A DNA stretch of 6,295 nucleotides, taken from positions 1 to 6,295 of the forward strand of contig DLIT01000023.1 of NCBI GenBank assembly GCA_002483865.1, written 5' to 3'. A program made the translations under genes and the position numbers. Below are positions 1 to 6,231 of this stretch, piece by piece. Each line of letters starts with the position of its first letter. The stretch's first letter is position 1. The notes under the pieces were generated by a model. It did not search any database, was not told the origin of the DNA, and saw only the letters and a program-made list of their open reading frames with translations. This DNA is from Brevundimonas sp. UBA7635 (GTDB lineage Bacteria > Pseudomonadota > Alphaproteobacteria > Caulobacterales > Caulobacteraceae).

Positions 1-14
1 TATGGGTTCAGAAC

Positions 15-896
15 CTAGGCCGGGCGGCCCGTGGCCAGAGACGTGTAAAGCTCGGGCCTGCGGTCGCGGAAGAAGCCCCAGGCGGCGCGGTATTGATCCA
101 GCTCGTTCAGGTCGAAGGTGTGGACCAGAACGCCCTCTTCGGTGTCGCCAAACTCCTGGACCAGCTCGCCCTGGTGGTCGGCGATGAAGCTGTGGCCATA
201 GAAGGTCTGGCCCACCTCGGTCACCGTCTCATGGCCGATGCGGTTGGCGGCGATCACCGGGATGGCGTTGGAGACGGCATGGCCCTGCATGGCACGCTGC
301 CACGGGCGGGCCGTGGCCAGGTTGGCGTCCTGGGGCTCGGTGCCGATGGCGGTCGGGTACATCAGGATGTCAGCCCCCTGCAGGGCCATGGCGCGGGCGC
401 ACTCGGGGTACCACTGGTCCCAGCAGATGCCGACGCCGACCTTGCCAAAGCGGGTGTCCCAGACCTTGAAGCCCGTGTCGCCGGGGCGGAAGTAATACTT
501 CTCCTGATAGCCCGGGCCATCGGGGATGTGGCTCTTGCGATAGACGCCCAGCACCTCGCCATCGGCGTCGACCATGACGACCGAGTTGAAGTAGTGCGGC
601 CCTTCCTTCTCATAGATGGAGACGGGGATGGCGACGCCCAGTTCCCTGGCTACGGCCTGCAGCTGGACCACGGCCGGATGCTCGCGCGCCGGATAGGCGG
701 TCTCGAACCAGTGCTCCTCCTGCGAGACGCAGAAATAGGGGCCGGCGAACAGTTCGGACGGCAGGATGACCTGCGCCCCCCTGGCCGCGGCCTCGCGGAT
801 CAGGCCGATGGTCTTGTCGATATTGGCCTGCATGTCCGGCCCGTAGGAGGCCTGGATTGCGGCGACAGAAATCGTGCGGGGGGCGCGGGCCATCAT
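15..896 (-). CDS. aguB: N-carbamoylputrescine amidase (nitrilase superfamily)
   Basis: This 293-residue cytoplasmic enzyme is predicted to hydrolyse N-carbamoylputrescine to putrescine, CO2 and ammonia, the last step of the agmatine route. The nitrilase-fold Glu-Lys-Cys triad is visible: Glu48 in LPSELFAGPYF, Lys121 in YRKSHIPDGPGY and Cys158 in GICWDQWYPE. The signature stretches ENxYF-like QEKYYFRPGD (131-140), PTAIGTEP (181-188) and the C-terminal RRPELY (279-284) are typical of AguB rather than of general nitrilases, and the length is normal for the family. Two ATG codons are adjacent (896 and 893). I chose the first because it has AGGAG five bases upstream and overlaps the aguA stop as ATGA, which implies translational coupling. 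The stop is TAG at 17-15. The gene is complete and its partner enzyme lies directly upstream. A different carbon-nitrogen hydrolase specificity is possible but unlikely given the pairing. Confidence 0.96.
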   Translation of the reverse strand: MMARAPRTISVAAIQASYGPDMQANIDKTIGLIREAAARGAQVILPSELFAGPYFCVSQEEHWFETAYPAREHPAVVQLQAVARELGVAIPVSIYEKEGPHYFNSVVMVDADGEVLGVYRKSHIPDGPGYQEKYYFRPGDTGFKVWDTRFGKVGVGICWDQWYPECARAMALQGADILMYPTAIGTEPQDANLATARPWQRAMQGHAVSNAIPVIAANRIGHETVTEVGQTFYGHSFIADHQGELVQEFGDTEEGVLVHTFDLNELDQYRAAWGFFRDRRPELYTSLATGRPA

Positions 897-1894
897 GCAG
901 GCTCCTGTTGCGAGATGCAGTGGAAGGATCCGCCGCCGGTCAGGACGGCATAGGACGGCGACAGGACGATCTCACGATCCGGGAAGACGCTCTGGAGCGC
1001 CTCGCCGGCCAGACGGGCCGCCGTGTCATTGCCATAGGTCGGCACCACGATGGCCCCGTTGGCGATCAGGAAGTTCATGTGGCTGGCGGGGACCGGGCGC
1101 TCGTCCTCGTCCAGCACCAGGCCGGGCGAGGGAATGCGCAGCACCTTGATCTGGCGGCCCTGGGCATCGACGGTTCCCGACAGGATGCGGGCCGTCTCGT
1201 CATAGACCTCGGCATTGGGGTCCTTGGGCCCGAAAGCGATCGGGCAGGCCACCACGCCCGGCGCGACAAAGCGGGCCAGGTTGTCGACGTGGCCATCGGT
1301 ATGGTCGTTCAGCAGGCCGTCGCCCAGCCAGACCACGACCTTGGCCCCGACCGAATCCGCCAGGGCCGCCTCGGCGGCTTCGCGGGTCCAGCCGGTGTTG
1401 CGGTTCTTGTTCAGCAGGCACTGGCCGGTGGTCAGGACCGTCCCCTCGCCATCATGGTCCAGGGCCCCGCCTTCCAGGATGAAGTCGTGGCGGGTGACCG
1501 GGGCATTGGCGATGGCGGCGATCTGGTCGGCGACCTCGTCGTCGTGGGTATAGACGAACTTCTCGCCCCAGCCGTTGAAGCCGAAGGCATTGGCCACGGC
1601 CGAGCCCTTGCTGAAGATCGGGCCGGTGTCGCGCAGCCAGATGTCGCCAAAGCGGGCGGCCACGACCTCGACGCCGTTGACGCCTTCAAAGCGGGCGCGG
1701 GCAGCCGGCAGGGCCTCGTCATTGCCGACCATCAGCTTGACGTTCTCCTTGCCCGGCCCTGCGAGGGCCCGCACCAGGGCCTCGACCTCGGACTGGGCCT
1801 GGTCGAAGTACTCGAACCACAGCTCGGGATGGCTCGGCCAGCCCACCCACATCGCGCGGTGCGGCGACCATTCGGCAGGGATGGGCAGGGTCAT
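893..1894 (-). CDS. aguA: Agmatine deiminase (agmatine iminohydrolase)
   Basis: This 333-residue member of the peptidyl-arginine-deiminase-like guanidino-modifying family is predicted to convert agmatine to N-carbamoylputrescine and ammonia in the cytoplasm. Visible family features are PAEWSPHRAMWVGWPSH near the N-terminus, WLRDTGP (86-92, with Asp89), EGGALD (141-146), the catalytic HTDGHVD (198-204) and the C-terminal GGGSFHCISQQEP, where Cys326 is the expected nucleophile forming the covalent amidino intermediate. The open frame runs back to 2035, but homology-like sequence begins only at MTLPIPAEW, so I place the start at ATG 1894-1892. Its ribosome site is weak (GGA about 11 bases upstream). 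The TGA stop overlaps the aguB ATG. Together the two genes make a complete agmatine-to-putrescine module. The arginine decarboxylase that would supply agmatine is not in the window, so imported agmatine or a distant gene must provide it. Confidence 0.96.
   Translation of the reverse strand: MTLPIPAEWSPHRAMWVGWPSHPELWFEYFDQAQSEVEALVRALAGPGKENVKLMVGNDEALPAARARFEGVNGVEVVAARFGDIWLRDTGPIFSKGSAVANAFGFNGWGEKFVYTHDDEVADQIAAIANAPVTRHDFILEGGALDHDGEGTVLTTGQCLLNKNRNTGWTREAAEAALADSVGAKVVVWLGDGLLNDHTDGHVDNLARFVAPGVVACPIAFGPKDPNAEVYDETARILSGTVDAQGRQIKVLRIPSPGLVLDEDERPVPASHMNFLIANGAIVVPTYGNDTAARLAGEALQSVFPDREIVLSPSYAVLTGGGSFHCISQQEPA
902..906 (-). promoter_or_regulatory. Ribosome binding site of aguB inside aguA
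   Basis: The minus strand reads AGGAG, then five bases, then the ATG at 896. The site lies in the last codons of aguA (the Gln-Gln-Glu-Pro-Ala end), so ribosomes finishing aguA can restart on aguB. It supports the first of the two adjacent ATG codons as the start. Confidence 0.85.
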
Positions 1895-1932
1895 GGGCAG
1901 TCGATCCAAACAGGGGAAGGCAGAACGGGGCC

Positions 1933-1960
1933 AGATAGGGCCTGCGCCCCCAAGGTTCAA
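1933..1960 (-). promoter_or_regulatory. Candidate promoter of aguAB
   Basis: On the minus strand TTGAAC (1960-1955) is followed after 16 bases by CTATCT (1938-1933). This is a fair match to housekeeping sigma -35/-10 elements, including the CTA core favoured in Caulobacter-type promoters. It lies between the receptor terminator and aguA and would give a leader of roughly 30 bases. No operator is evident. It is a visual match only. Confidence 0.4.
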
Positions 1961-2035
1961 TGTCTGAGCGGCCCCAGAGGGTCCCACCGCCCACAAAACT
2001 TCCGGCCTTGAGCCGCACAAGGCGCGACAGGCCAC

Positions 2036-2066
2036 AAAAAAAGAGCGGCCCCTTTCGGGACCGCTC
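2036..2066 (-). terminator. Intrinsic terminator of the TonB-dependent receptor gene
   Basis: On the minus strand GAGCGGTCCC (2066-2057) pairs with GGGGCCGCTC (2052-2043) over ten pairs with one G-T wobble. The loop is GAAA, a stable GNRA tetraloop, and seven T residues follow (2042-2036). It starts 25 bases after the receptor stop codon and separates the receptor from aguAB. Confidence 0.93.
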
Positions 2067-2091
2067 TCTCTTTGTCGAGGTTCGACGAGGC

Positions 2092-4596
2092 TTAGAAGCT
2101 GTAGCGCAGCGAAGCCATGACGGTGCGCGGAGCACCGATGCCGGCGAACGGACGGCTGTAGCCCAGAGCGCCCGGGGTAGCCGAACCGCGGGTGCCGAGG
2201 TTCGAGTAGTACTGCTCGTCCAGCAGGTTGGTGACGTTCACCTGCAGGTAGGTGCCCGGCAGACCCAGGGTGTCGAAGTCGAAGCGGGCGTCCAGGTCGA
2301 CGACGGTGTAGGCGTCAACCTTCAGGTCGTTGACGTCGGTGACCCAACGCTCGCCGGTGTACTTGCCCTGGATACCAGCCGAGAAGACCTCGTTGAACTG
2401 GTAGGCAGCGCGCAGCGAGTACATTTGCTCCGGCGTTTCAACCTGCTTCTTGCCCTTGACCTGCATGTACTGCGGGTTGCCGTCGCGATCCAGGCTGTGC
2501 AGGTAGTTGTCCTGCAGTTCCGAGTTGGTCAGCGTCATCGAACCATAGAGGCTCAGAGCTTCAATCGGCGACCAGCCAACCGAGGCTTCGAAGCCGGTGG
2601 TTTCAACGGCGCCCACGTTACGGTCGACGTACTGGCCCAGCTCTTCGTCCCAGGTCGAGACGATGCGGTTGTCGAACTCGTTGTAGAAGACCGAAGCGTT
2701 GGCAACGATGGTGCGGGTTGCGTAGCGGTAGCCGAAGTCGATGTTCGACGAGGTTTCCGGCTGGACGGTCGGGTTGGCGACCGAGCCATCAGCCATGCGG
2801 CGGACGGCGTACAGCGAGTCGGTACGCGGAGCCGACAGGGATTCCGAGTACGAACCGTAGACAGCGTGGCCTTCGCCGAAGCGGTAGGTCGCGCCGACGT
2901 TCGGCAGGATGTCGTCATACTTCACGGTGCGCGAGTACGGAGCGATGTACTGGGTCGTGCCGCGCGAGGCGAACAGGACGTTGCCGTTGGCCAGGGTCTC
3001 GCTCGGGGTTTCCGAGGTGCACAGGACGTTCGACGAACCGTTCTGGGTGAAGCAGTACTGGTTCAGTTCACGCTCGAAGAAGGGAGCGCGGACACCCAGG
3101 TTGATGGTCAGGGCTTCTTCCAGGAAGCGGCCGCGGTATTCCAGCGAGAACTGGTTCAGCGAGGCGATCGACTTGCGGTCGCGGTTCTGGAGGGCGTAGC
3201 CGTCCAGGTTGACGACGCGGTTGTCTTCTTCGTTACGGCCGCCGAAGACGTCGACGAAGCGCGGAGCATCCGGGTTCGAGAAGTCGATGAAGCCGAAGTC
3301 ACCCGTCTGACGGTGACGACCCCAGTCCAGGGCATAGGCAGCGCGCAGGCGGTGGTTGTCGTTCAGGTCCCAGATCAGCGAGCTGTTCAGGCCGTAGCGG
3401 TGGGTGTTGGTGTTGGACGGCGTCATGACGCGGACGCGGTCCAGGATGTCGCCGTCGCCGTTCAGGTCAACGCCACCGGTGGCGTGGGTGCCGCGCAGGC
3501 GGGCGTCGGTTTCCGACAGGACGGTTTGCTGACCGCCACCGTTGGCCAGGGTGTACTGGAACGAGGGGTCGACCGTCAGGATCAGGCCTTCACGCAGGGT
3601 GAAGCGCGAGTTACCGCGGATGTTGCCGGTGTTCGACGGGTTGATGCGCAGGCCCCAGTAGTTGGAACCGTTGACGTCGTTGTCGGCCACGCCGGCGGTG
3701 ACGGTCGGAGCAACATAGGTACGGTCGAAGTCGACGCCCCAGCCGAACGGGCTGGTTTCAACGTCGCTCAGGATCGAGCCGTCGGCCGTCATCAGGTTCG
3801 GGCCGTTGTAGTTGTTGTTGCGGTTGACGTTGTAGTGACCCGACAGGGCCACGAAGTCACCGTTGTCGCCCAGCGGCTGGTGGATACGGGCGTTGTACTG
3901 GGTCTTGCGCAGGTCGCCCAGGCCCTTGAACTTGTCGTATTCCTGGTGCGAGACGGCAACCCAGGCCGAGGTGCCCCACGGGCCGAACTCGCCGGTGTCG
4001 ACCAGGCCCATGATGCGGCGGTAGTTGAAGTCACCCAGCGAGCCCTGGATCCAGCCGCCAAAGTCATTGGCCGGACGACGGGTCACGTAGTTGATGGTGC
4101 CGCCGGTGGCCGAAGCGGTCGGCGAGTCGACGTCGGTCGAGCCGGTGTTGACCGAGGCGCGCTCGATCAGTTCCGGGTCCAGCTGCTGGTTGGTGTAGGT
4201 GGCGTAGTTGCCGGTGTCGTTCAGCGGGATACCGTCGAAGGTCAGCGACACGCGGTTGCCGTCGAAGCCGCGCAGACGGATGTTGCCGCCCGACGAACCA
4301 TAGGGGTCGGCGTTGGTGAAGCTCAGGCCCGGGGTCAGGTTCAGGGTCTGCAGGATGGTCTGACCAGCAGCCTGCGACGAGATGAATTCCTGGGTGACCG
4401 TGTTGCGGGTCTTGGCGATGTTCTCGGCGACGGCCAGACCATCAATGTTACGCGGGCCACGCTGGCCGGTAACAACAACCTCTTCGATTTCGACGGCAGC
4501 CGTACCGGTCGATTGGGCCGAAGCCGAACCAGCGGCCATGAAAAGGCCGCTCATGAGGGCGGTGGTCGCCCAGAACAGCTGTTTGCGGTTGGTCAT
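2092..4596 (-). CDS. TonB-dependent outer-membrane receptor, substrate unknown
   Basis: This complete 834-residue outer-membrane receptor is predicted to import a scarce ligand using TonB/ExbBD energy. It begins MTNRKQLFWATTALMSGLF, a signal peptide with likely cleavage after ASA (about residue 27). A TonB box follows in VEIEEVVVTGQR (35-46). The plug domain runs from about 48 to 175 and includes LTPGLSF, NIRLRGFDGNR, FDGIPLND and GGTINYVTRRP. The rest is a beta-barrel ending ASLRYSF with a terminal Phe, the usual BAM signal. The frame extends upstream to 4854, but that part overlaps the preceding gene and the regulatory region. ATG 4596 directly precedes the signal peptide and has GGGA nine bases upstream. 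Unusual barrel segments are an Asn-rich loop (256-267), an acidic DLNGDGDILD loop (377-386) and two cysteines 11 residues apart (515 and 526), the only ones seen in the mature part. The substrate cannot be named from sequence. A tandem Pho box upstream suggests induction by phosphate starvation. Confidence 0.96.
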   Translation of the reverse strand: MTNRKQLFWATTALMSGLFMAAGSASAQSTGTAAVEIEEVVVTGQRGPRNIDGLAVAENIAKTRNTVTQEFISSQAAGQTILQTLNLTPGLSFTNADPYGSSGGNIRLRGFDGNRVSLTFDGIPLNDTGNYATYTNQQLDPELIERASVNTGSTDVDSPTASATGGTINYVTRRPANDFGGWIQGSLGDFNYRRIMGLVDTGEFGPWGTSAWVAVSHQEYDKFKGLGDLRKTQYNARIHQPLGDNGDFVALSGHYNVNRNNNYNGPNLMTADGSILSDVETSPFGWGVDFDRTYVAPTVTAGVADNDVNGSNYWGLRINPSNTGNIRGNSRFTLREGLILTVDPSFQYTLANGGGQQTVLSETDARLRGTHATGGVDLNGDGDILDRVRVMTPSNTNTHRYGLNSSLIWDLNDNHRLRAAYALDWGRHRQTGDFGFIDFSNPDAPRFVDVFGGRNEEDNRVVNLDGYALQNRDRKSIASLNQFSLEYRGRFLEEALTINLGVRAPFFERELNQYCFTQNGSSNVLCTSETPSETLANGNVLFASRGTTQYIAPYSRTVKYDDILPNVGATYRFGEGHAVYGSYSESLSAPRTDSLYAVRRMADGSVANPTVQPETSSNIDFGYRYATRTIVANASVFYNEFDNRIVSTWDEELGQYVDRNVGAVETTGFEASVGWSPIEALSLYGSMTLTNSELQDNYLHSLDRDGNPQYMQVKGKKQVETPEQMYSLRAAYQFNEVFSAGIQGKYTGERWVTDVNDLKVDAYTVVDLDARFDFDTLGLPGTYLQVNVTNLLDEQYYSNLGTRGSATPGALGYSRPFAGIGAPRTVMASLRYSF

Positions 4597-4636
4597 CTGT
4601 CTGTATCCCGAGTGATGATTGGCATAGCGCCGTCCG

Positions 4637-4657
4637 CACCGGGTCTGTTGCCCGGTG
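4637..4657 (-). other. Perfect hairpin in the receptor 5' leader
   Basis: On the minus strand CACCGGG (4657-4651) and CCCGGTG (4643-4637) form a perfect seven-pair stem around a seven-base loop, 40 bases before the receptor ATG. No T-run follows, so it is not a normal terminator. It could stabilise the message or take part in leader control. The structure is seen directly; a role is inference. Confidence 0.5.
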
Positions 4658-4671
4658 TGCTGACACGGGCA

Positions 4672-4677
4672 TCTAAA
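4672..4677 (-). promoter_or_regulatory. Candidate -10 element of the receptor promoter
   Basis: The minus strand reads TTTAGA (4677-4672), a weak -10 match. It begins 19 bases after the last clear Pho repeat, about one repeat length (11 bp) further than the roughly 10 bases usual between a Pho box and -10. A degenerate fourth repeat at 4692-4686 could fill that gap. It would give a leader of about 70 bases. Confidence 0.35.
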
Positions 4678-4696
4678 GAGCCTGATGGAACATTGG

Positions 4697-4725
4697 GCGA
4701 CAGTCGTGTGACAGTGATGTGACGG
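4697..4725 (-). promoter_or_regulatory. Tandem Pho box (predicted PhoB binding site)
   Basis: The minus strand carries three direct repeats: CCGTCAC (4725-4719), CTGTCAC (4714-4708) and CTGTCGC (4703-4697). Each is separated by exactly four bases, giving an 11-bp period. The Pho box of proteobacteria is two CTGTCAT-like heptamers on an 11-bp period, each bound by one PhoB monomer, so this array could hold at least three monomers. It sits about 100 to 130 bases upstream of the TonB-dependent receptor start and points toward it. The repeat pattern is seen directly; PhoB control is inferred. Confidence 0.75.
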
Positions 4726-4780
4726 CGGCACAGGGTGGCCCTGGAGACACACCCCCGTAATCTGGCCGCAGAAATGCCGT

Positions 4781-6037
4781 TCAGAGGCCCCGACGCGGCC
4801 CCGCAAAAACCTCGGCGATCCGTTCGGCCGTGGGCCGGATGGCGCGCGGCTCATGAAAGTTGCCGTTGATCTGGGAGCGGGCGATCACATGGGCCCGGAA
4901 GGCCGTGAACAGCTGCGGATCAGCGGCCTGGGGTGAGGTCCAGAAACCGTCGAGGCTCTGTTGATCGGTCAGGCCCTCGAAATCGAAGAAGGCCTTGCCC
5001 ATCACCTTGACCGGGGTTCGGAAACCCAGAGCTGACAGGGCCGCGCTGGAGTTGTTGACCACCATGCCCCGCGCCGCCCGGCACAGCTGGGCCAGGTTGC
5101 CGCCATCTATAAAGTCGACCCGGTCGCCCAGGCCGCGCTCGACGGCCAGGCAGCGGGTGATGTGCGGCAGGTCGTTCAGGCCGGGGTCCAGCGGGTGGTT
5201 CTTGACCACCAGGCGGCAGCCCGCCGGGGCGTGTTGGGCAAAGCTGGTCATCACCTCGGCGAGGAAGGCCGTGTTGTCCGCATAGCTGGAATAGCGCAGC
5301 AGCTGGGCATCCCCCTCGCGCTGGAGGCAGGCGATGAAGAAGGGGCCGCGCGCGGCGATCACCGCGGCGTCACAATTCTTCTTGGATTGCAGCGCCAGGG
5401 CAAGATAGCGGCGGACATGGCCCCAGAATTGCCAGAGCGGCGACATGGTGTAGGGGTGCCGATAGCGCGGAAAAGCCAGGCCGCCCGCCATCTGGGCCAT
5501 ATGATAAAGACTGATATTGATGACGTGATAGGGCAGAATCTTGCCCACCGGCCGAGTGATCGGCAGCGGCGGAGCCGGTACCGGATACCCCCCCGCCGCC
5601 CGGGGAAGGGCGCTGGACCCGTTTACGCCGCCTTCTTCCAGAGTAACCCAGTCGGGACGGAAGTACCCGTTCTCCAGCACCCAGGTTCGGGCCGCGAGCT
5701 GAGCCCGCTGGCTCAACACGGCCTGATTGTAGGGACCACCTTCGCCGAAGATGACAATGTCGGTGAAGCGCGACGCCAGATCGACCAGCGCCTCGCTCCA
5801 GGCCTTCGCGTCTTGGCGGAAGATCATGCCCCCCGCCCGACGCCAGCCCAACCAGTCGCCAGCATTGAAGATCATGCGCGCGACTTCGCCGCCGCGCGCC
5901 TCGATGGCGCTCGCCAAAGCGCGGCCGAAGCCGCCAAAAGGTGCCGTTACGATCAGAAAGCGACGGCCGACAAGGCTGGCCTGGGCCAGCGCGGTCGCAT
6001 CAAGCTGATCCGGATTAAAGGGCGCTAGCAACCGCAC
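4781..6037 (-). CDS. KpsS/LipB-like capsule polysaccharide protein
   Basis: This 418-residue protein resembles the capsule polysaccharide biosynthesis/export family (Capsule_synth, KpsS/LipB type), some of whose members are cytoplasmic glycosyltransferases that add the Kdo linker to a lipid anchor. Recognisable family stretches are LIVTAPFGGFGRALA (28-42), WVLENGYFRPDWVTLEEGGV (119-138), FIACLQREGDAQL (234-246), VVKNHPLDPG (277-286) and NNSSAALSALGFRTPVKVMG (328-347). No signal peptide or membrane segment is evident. The start is GTG at 6037-6035 with a weak GAAAGA site four bases upstream. An in-frame TAG lies ten codons before it and the next Met is residue 55, inside the first domain. The coding strand holds a run of seven G at residues 148-150 (5594-5588). 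No other capsule genes flank it here, so the sugar and pathway are unknown. The stop is TGA, with no clear terminator before the receptor gene. Confidence 0.87.
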   Translation of the reverse strand: MRLLAPFNPDQLDATALAQASLVGRRFLIVTAPFGGFGRALASAIEARGGEVARMIFNAGDWLGWRRAGGMIFRQDAKAWSEALVDLASRFTDIVIFGEGGPYNQAVLSQRAQLAARTWVLENGYFRPDWVTLEEGGVNGSSALPRAAGGYPVPAPPLPITRPVGKILPYHVINISLYHMAQMAGGLAFPRYRHPYTMSPLWQFWGHVRRYLALALQSKKNCDAAVIAARGPFFIACLQREGDAQLLRYSSYADNTAFLAEVMTSFAQHAPAGCRLVVKNHPLDPGLNDLPHITRCLAVERGLGDRVDFIDGGNLAQLCRAARGMVVNNSSAALSALGFRTPVKVMGKAFFDFEGLTDQQSLDGFWTSPQAADPQLFTAFRAHVIARSQINGNFHEPRAIRPTAERIAEVFAGPRRGL

Positions 6038-6060
6038 ACAATCTTTCGTGGAGAAACAAC

Positions 6061-6079
6061 CGCCCTATGTTGCAGGGCG
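6061..6079 (-). other. Short perfect hairpin in the leader of the capsule-type gene
   Basis: On the minus strand CGCCCT (6079-6074) and AGGGCG (6066-6061) form a six-pair stem around a seven-base loop, 23 bases before the GTG start. No T-run follows. It would lie in the transcript leader if the candidate promoter at 6127-6100 is right. It may be chance in GC-rich sequence. Confidence 0.35.
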
Positions 6080-6099
6080 ATGTCTGTGACAAGGCTCAG

Positions 6100-6127
6100 C
6101 ATATAGGCCCCGCAAGGGCGGCATCAA
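6100..6127 (-). promoter_or_regulatory. Candidate promoter of the capsule-type gene
   Basis: The minus strand reads TTGATG (6127-6122), 16 bases, then TATATG (6105-6100), matching four of six positions in each housekeeping hexamer. It would start a leader of about 55 to 60 bases. The -35 lies immediately after the T-rich tail of the preceding terminator. A competing pair, TTGTCA (6092-6087) and CATAGG 17 bases later, is also possible. Confidence 0.35.
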
Positions 6128-6164
6128 ACAGAAAGATGCCGCCAGCCCTCATGAGCTGGCGGCA
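6125..6164 (-). terminator. Intrinsic terminator downstream of the OmpA-family gene
   Basis: On the minus strand TGCCGCCAGC (6164-6155) pairs perfectly with GCTGGCGGCA (6146-6137) over ten pairs. The eight-base loop contains the palindrome TCATGA. The following stretch TCTTTCTGTTT is T-rich but interrupted. It lies 68 bases past the OmpA-type stop codon and would close that transcript. Confidence 0.8.
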
Positions 6165-6175
6165 ATGACTTTCAA

Positions 6176-6219
6176 GCTTCGCGAGGCGAAGCCGGGACCC
6201 ACAAGGAAGCGGGGCCCGG
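6176..6219 (-). repeat. Inverted repeats between the OmpA-type stop and its terminator
   Basis: Two hairpins lie side by side. GCTTCGC (6176-6182) pairs perfectly with GCGAAGC (6186-6192) around a three-base loop. The arms 6192-6200 and 6211-6219 pair at eight of nine positions around a ten-base loop. A third, competing pairing is GAAGCG (6206-6211) with CGCTTC (6224-6229). The pairing is seen directly. The function is unknown; message 3' end protection or a processed small RNA are possibilities. Confidence 0.5.
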
Positions 6220-6231
6220 ACATCGCTTCGT

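Noticed and set aside
93..953. A 286-codon plus-strand frame opposite aguB
   Set aside because: Register shadow of aguB, whose catalytic triad is intact on the minus strand.
857..2011. A 384-codon plus-strand frame opposite aguA
   Set aside because: Same register artefact; low-complexity Gly/Asp/Val/Ala composition and no recognisable motif.
1895..2035. A longer aguA start at 2035 (47 extra residues)
   Set aside because: The extension has no family resemblance, abuts the receptor terminator and would cover the candidate promoter; MTLPIPAEW is the natural N-terminus.
1960..4722. A 920-codon open frame on the plus strand opposite the receptor
   Set aside because: It is in exact codon register with the receptor gene. 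Stops would require the sense codons TTA, CTA or TCA, which GC-rich genes avoid. The translation is a Val/Asp/Gly/Arg-rich string with no domain, signal peptide or ribosome site.
4597..4854. A longer receptor start at 4854 (86 extra residues)
   Set aside because: It would overlap the preceding gene, cover the Pho repeats and place the signal peptide internally.
5162..6028. A 288-codon plus-strand frame opposite the capsule-type gene
   Set aside because: Register shadow with no domain or initiation signal; the minus strand encodes clear KpsS-like motifs.
6086..6092. A TTGTCAC heptamer on the minus strand upstream of the capsule-type gene as a second Pho box
   Set aside because: No partner heptamer occurs 11 bp to either side, so it is a single half-site and likely chance or part of a -35.
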